Origin: Pseudodesulfovibrio sp. JC047
GTDB lineage: Bacteria > Desulfobacterota > Desulfovibrionia > Desulfovibrionales > Desulfovibrionaceae
Length of the DNA: 64,000 bases
Assembly (NCBI RefSeq): GCF_010468615.1
Contig: NZ_WUEH01000010.1
Location: 62,001-126,000, forward strand
Reading direction: 5' to 3'
Part shown: positions 61,661-64,000 of the stretch, one piece after another
How positions within the stretch are numbered: position 1 is the stretch's first letter
How the letters are laid out: every line of letters begins with the position of its first letter
Translations under genes and position numbers: made by a program
Notes under the pieces: generated by a model
What the model saw: only the letters and a program-made list of their open reading frames with translations
What the model was told of the DNA's origin: nothing
The model's database searches: none

Positions 61661-62713
61661 ATGCAGACACCGTTTCTTTCAGCTCCCCTCACGGTCCATT
61701 GGTGGATCACGGCACAATGCAACCTGAACTGTCCCATGTGTTCAACGGCTTCCGGTCAGCAACTCCCCCGAGAGATGACGACCGAAGAAGGATTGACCCT
61801 CATCAACGACCTGGCGAACATGCAGGTCTTCACCTTGGTGGTGGGTGGCGGAGAACCCTTCTGCCGAAAGGATATTTTCGATTTTCTGTCCACGGCATTG
61901 GATCGGGGACTGCGAATTCACCTGACGACAAACGGAACGCTTCTGGACCTGCCCACCACCAAACGGCTGGCAGAAATCGGCTTTGTCTGGCCGGTTCAGG
62001 TGTCCATTGACGGCAACCGGCAGCACCATGATGACATCCGGGGAACCGGGAACTATGACCGCGCAGTACAGGGATTGAAAAATCTCGAAAAAGGCCTGGT
62101 ACCGTCACAGATCGCGTGTCTCATCTCCAGACGAAATATCGACGATGTAGAAGATCTCATTGAGCTGGGGCTCGCTGTCAATGCCAAACAAGTCAGTTTT
62201 CACGGGCTGATCCCGGTCGGTCGGGCGCACCAGGAAATGATGGAAAGCTGGGAGCTGAGTCAACAGGAATGGAAGGAGCTGGATGCCTACATCGCTCAAC
62301 GCAATGCGGAATTGCCCATGTCGGTCATCTGCGATCCTTACGGAGATGAACCCATTGGACGCGCCCCGCGCTCTCAGGACCAAAGCGGTCGCGGCGGGTG
62401 TACTGCGGGATATTCCGAAGTGACGATCGACGCACAGGGTTCTGTCTACCCATGCATTCTGCTCTGTGAACCTCAATTCAAGGCGGGATCCGTCGTCCAA
62501 CACCGATTCAAAACGATCTGGGATTCTTCGGACGTGCTCAAATCCGTGCGAAAAGCCGTTGGTCAACTCCCGGAAGCCTGTCAGGGATGCGACTACACCA
62601 GCAGTTGCTTCGGCGGATGCCGAGGGCTGGGGTTTCTGGAAACCGGCTCACTGACAACGCGTGATCCTCGCTGTCCGTTCGCCCCACACAACCAACAGAA
62701 TTCCCAGCATTGA
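61661..62713 (+). CDS. Radical SAM/SPASM protein 3
   Basis: 350-aa radical SAM protein with CNLNCPMC (C20, C24, C27), VVGGGEPFCRKDIF and the SPASM domain (GGCTAGYSEVTIDAQGSVYPC, CQGCDYTSSCFGGCRG). AAGGAT precedes the ATG. Three different radical SAM/SPASM enzymes plus a PqqD-like protein resemble GeoRSP-type peptide-modification clusters described from Geobacter and relatives, but no precursor peptide is evident. Confidence 0.9.
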   Translation: MQTPFLSAPLTVHWWITAQCNLNCPMCSTASGQQLPREMTTEEGLTLINDLANMQVFTLVVGGGEPFCRKDIFDFLSTALDRGLRIHLTTNGTLLDLPTTKRLAEIGFVWPVQVSIDGNRQHHDDIRGTGNYDRAVQGLKNLEKGLVPSQIACLISRRNIDDVEDLIELGLAVNAKQVSFHGLIPVGRAHQEMMESWELSQQEWKELDAYIAQRNAELPMSVICDPYGDEPIGRAPRSQDQSGRGGCTAGYSEVTIDAQGSVYPCILLCEPQFKAGSVVQHRFKTIWDSSDVLKSVRKAVGQLPEACQGCDYTSSCFGGCRGLGFLETGSLTTRDPRCPFAPHNQQNSQH

Positions 62714-62756
62714 CCCGACGGGAAGCCCACTCACCGACCAGACTCACTGCCCATAT

Positions 62757-62797
62757 ACGGGAAAAGCACTCACGAAAATCGTGAGTGCTTTTCCCGT
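62757..62797. terminator. Strong terminator behind the radical SAM cluster
   Basis: ACGGGAAAAGCACTCACGA and TCGTGAGTGCTTTTCCCGT form an almost perfect 19-bp hairpin with T and A runs on both sides, so it can serve both convergent genes. Confidence 0.85.
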
Positions 62798-62868
62798 AGC
62801 TACCAAGACAAAGGCCTTTCCAATGACAACATAATTCAAAACTCTTTCAGCCAAAACTCAGCCCATTA

Positions 62869-63660
62869 TTAAAATGGCAATTCAAGAAGTGAGGCCCCAA
62901 GACGTTGAGAAATTCTTTGAGATGCCAAAATAAGATTTTCTTCAATATTTGCATTCTTTTCTTTACTCAGCCGCACAGTTGGAACAGAAACACTTAATGT
63001 TGCTGCAAGCTGATTCTGAAAATCCAAAATAGGGACAGCAGTACACCGTACCCCCTTAAAAACCTCTTCAGAGTCATAGGCAAGTCCGGTTTCACGAACC
63101 TCTTCCAATTCAAAACACAAATCATGCATCGTTCTTTCAATAAAACTTTGATCAAATTGTTCACGAATCAATTTAAGGACCTTTTGAGCCTCAATTTCTT
63201 CAGCGAATGCAAGGAAAATTTTTCCTGATGCGGACTGAAATAAAGGGAAAGAACTCCCAATAATAGAATCCTGTCTTAACATTTGTGATGTCACCTGCTT
63301 GTCTACAACAAGCATTTCTGTCCCAAACGGAACGCATAAATTGACGGTTTCATCCACTGCTTCTAGCAACTCACGACAATACGTTTTAGCCACATCCACC
63401 ACGCTGGAGTGTTGCAACATTCGACTGCCTACAGAAAAAAGTTTGTAAGAGAGACAATACTCACCTCTTTCTTTTTCTTGAAAAACATAGTCATTGTCTT
63501 CAAGAGTCAACAACATTCGATGCACAGAAGTCTTCGGCAATTCAACAGCCCGACTCAATTCGGCAAGTTCCCACGACTTTCTGGTTGAAAGCTTCTCAAT
63601 AAGAAGACAAGCCTTAGATACTGCACTTATTTCATAATACTTTTTTTCTTTTTTAGGCAT
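62869..63660 (-). CDS. IclR-family transcriptional regulator
   Basis: 263-aa regulator. The N-terminal winged helix-turn-helix is KACLLIEKLSTRKSWELAEL and ELPKTSVHRMLLTLEDNDYV. The C-terminal effector-binding domain contains ETVNLCVPFGTEMLVVDK, FPLFQSASGKIFLAFA and GVRCTAVPILDF. I start at 63660, where AAAGGA precedes the ATG; an in-frame ATG at 63675 is less well supported. The gene and its surroundings are clearly more AT-rich than the rest of the window, which suggests recent transfer. Target genes lie outside the window or are unknown. Confidence 0.9.
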   Translation of the reverse strand: MPKKEKKYYEISAVSKACLLIEKLSTRKSWELAELSRAVELPKTSVHRMLLTLEDNDYVFQEKERGEYCLSYKLFSVGSRMLQHSSVVDVAKTYCRELLEAVDETVNLCVPFGTEMLVVDKQVTSQMLRQDSIIGSSFPLFQSASGKIFLAFAEEIEAQKVLKLIREQFDQSFIERTMHDLCFELEEVRETGLAYDSEEVFKGVRCTAVPILDFQNQLAATLSVSVPTVRLSKEKNANIEENLILASQRISQRLGASLLELPF

Positions 63661-64000
63661 AAAAATTCCTTTCAAAAATCAAACGCATTTATTGTATTCT
63701 TAGTCATCTATAAAATTCAACGCCCCTTAATAAGCAGGTCGCTAAAAATTATATTTATACAGACTTCACATTTCTCATCAAAACAAAAAATACGTCACAA
63801 CACACTCGCTTACGCGAACGTAACACATTCAGCTTCAATCGCTTTTTTCTAATGACTTAATCCTAAAACACAAAAAATCCCAAGATAAAATCAACGTTTT
63901 CAACAAGTACTCTAAAAAACTCATGAATTATGGAATTTCGTATTTCATTAATTGAAAAGTGAAACGAACCAAATGATTCTACAAGATCAATTAAAATTCA
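63661..64000. other. AT-rich 5' flank at the window edge
   Basis: 340 bp upstream of the IclR gene with no credible reading frame, AT-rich and rich in A/T runs. It probably contains the IclR promoter and operator and part of a divergent promoter, but no clear element stands out. Confidence 0.5.

Noticed and set aside
59102-62713. PQQ biosynthesis operon
   Set aside because: There are three radical SAM enzymes and no PqqA, PqqB or PqqC; the PqqD-like protein alone is not evidence for PQQ.

Overview
The window reads as one contiguous chromosomal segment of a sulfate-reducing bacterium of the Desulfovibrio type (Desulfovibrionaceae-like). This is an inference from an rnf operon headed by a multihaem cytochrome c, a respiratory reductive dehalogenase operon, acetoin-dehydrogenase-type genes and moderate GC. 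The assignment is not proven by any single gene. The striking content is a nearly complete tetrahydromethanopterin (H4MPT) and methanofuran (MFR) C1 pathway, a chemistry best known from methanogens and aerobic methylotrophs.

Layout. 1-2.7 kb: an MscS-type channel and tRNA-Thr. 2.7-8.8 kb: a long leader with a conserved RNA-like element, then fwdD-fwdB-fwdA-ftr-fwdC (formylmethanofuran dehydrogenase and formyltransferase). 8.9-9.8 kb: a CitG-like gene on the other strand. 10-20 kb: a second leader with the same element, then mtdB, an ATP-grasp gene, a decahaem cytochrome and rnfCDGEAB, in which RnfB is fused to a GltD/NfnL-like NADPH flavoprotein. 20.1-32.5 kb: cofactor biosynthesis (dihydromethanopterin-reductase-like flavoprotein, RFAP synthase, mfnB, mfnE, mfnF, mfnD, HisA-like, MptN-like, DHPS-like, PTPS, a FolK-GTP cyclohydrolase fusion) with mch and a second fwdC. 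32.9-38.6 kb: larB, a His-rich larC, a stand-alone LarC C-terminal domain and an unrecognised 591-residue protein that sits behind a third copy of the leader element. 39-42.4 kb: metF, lplA, a carboxymuconolactone-decarboxylase-family gene and a hotdog thioesterase. 42.4-50 kb: an aco operon (acoX, acoB, acoA, acoC and accessory genes) with a near-consensus sigma-54 promoter, paired upstream sites and the divergent activator acoR. 50.2-57.4 kb: an rdh operon (TPR protein, rdhA, rdhB, NosR/RdhC-like, small membrane protein, apbE) with a divergent sigma-54 activator. 57.6-58.8 kb: a PatB/MalY C-S lyase. 59-62.7 kb: a PqqD-like protein and three radical SAM/SPASM enzymes. 62.9-64 kb: an AT-rich IclR regulator at the window edge.

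How the parts fit. MtdB, Mch, Ftr and Fwd interconvert methylene-H4MPT and CO2/formate. FwdB keeps archaeal-type iron-sulfur and active-site cysteines, so it may work as a real Mo/W formate/CO2 enzyme. NAD(P)H made by MtdB could feed the Rnf complex encoded directly downstream. RnfC lacks the usual NADH/FMN glycine loop while RnfB has gained an NADPH module, so the electron entry point may have moved. The leader element at the heads of the fwd, mtdB-rnf and 591-aa transcription units suggests one shared regulatory RNA. The 591-aa protein with LarB/LarC-type nickel-pincer proteins is the best candidate here for an undescribed component.
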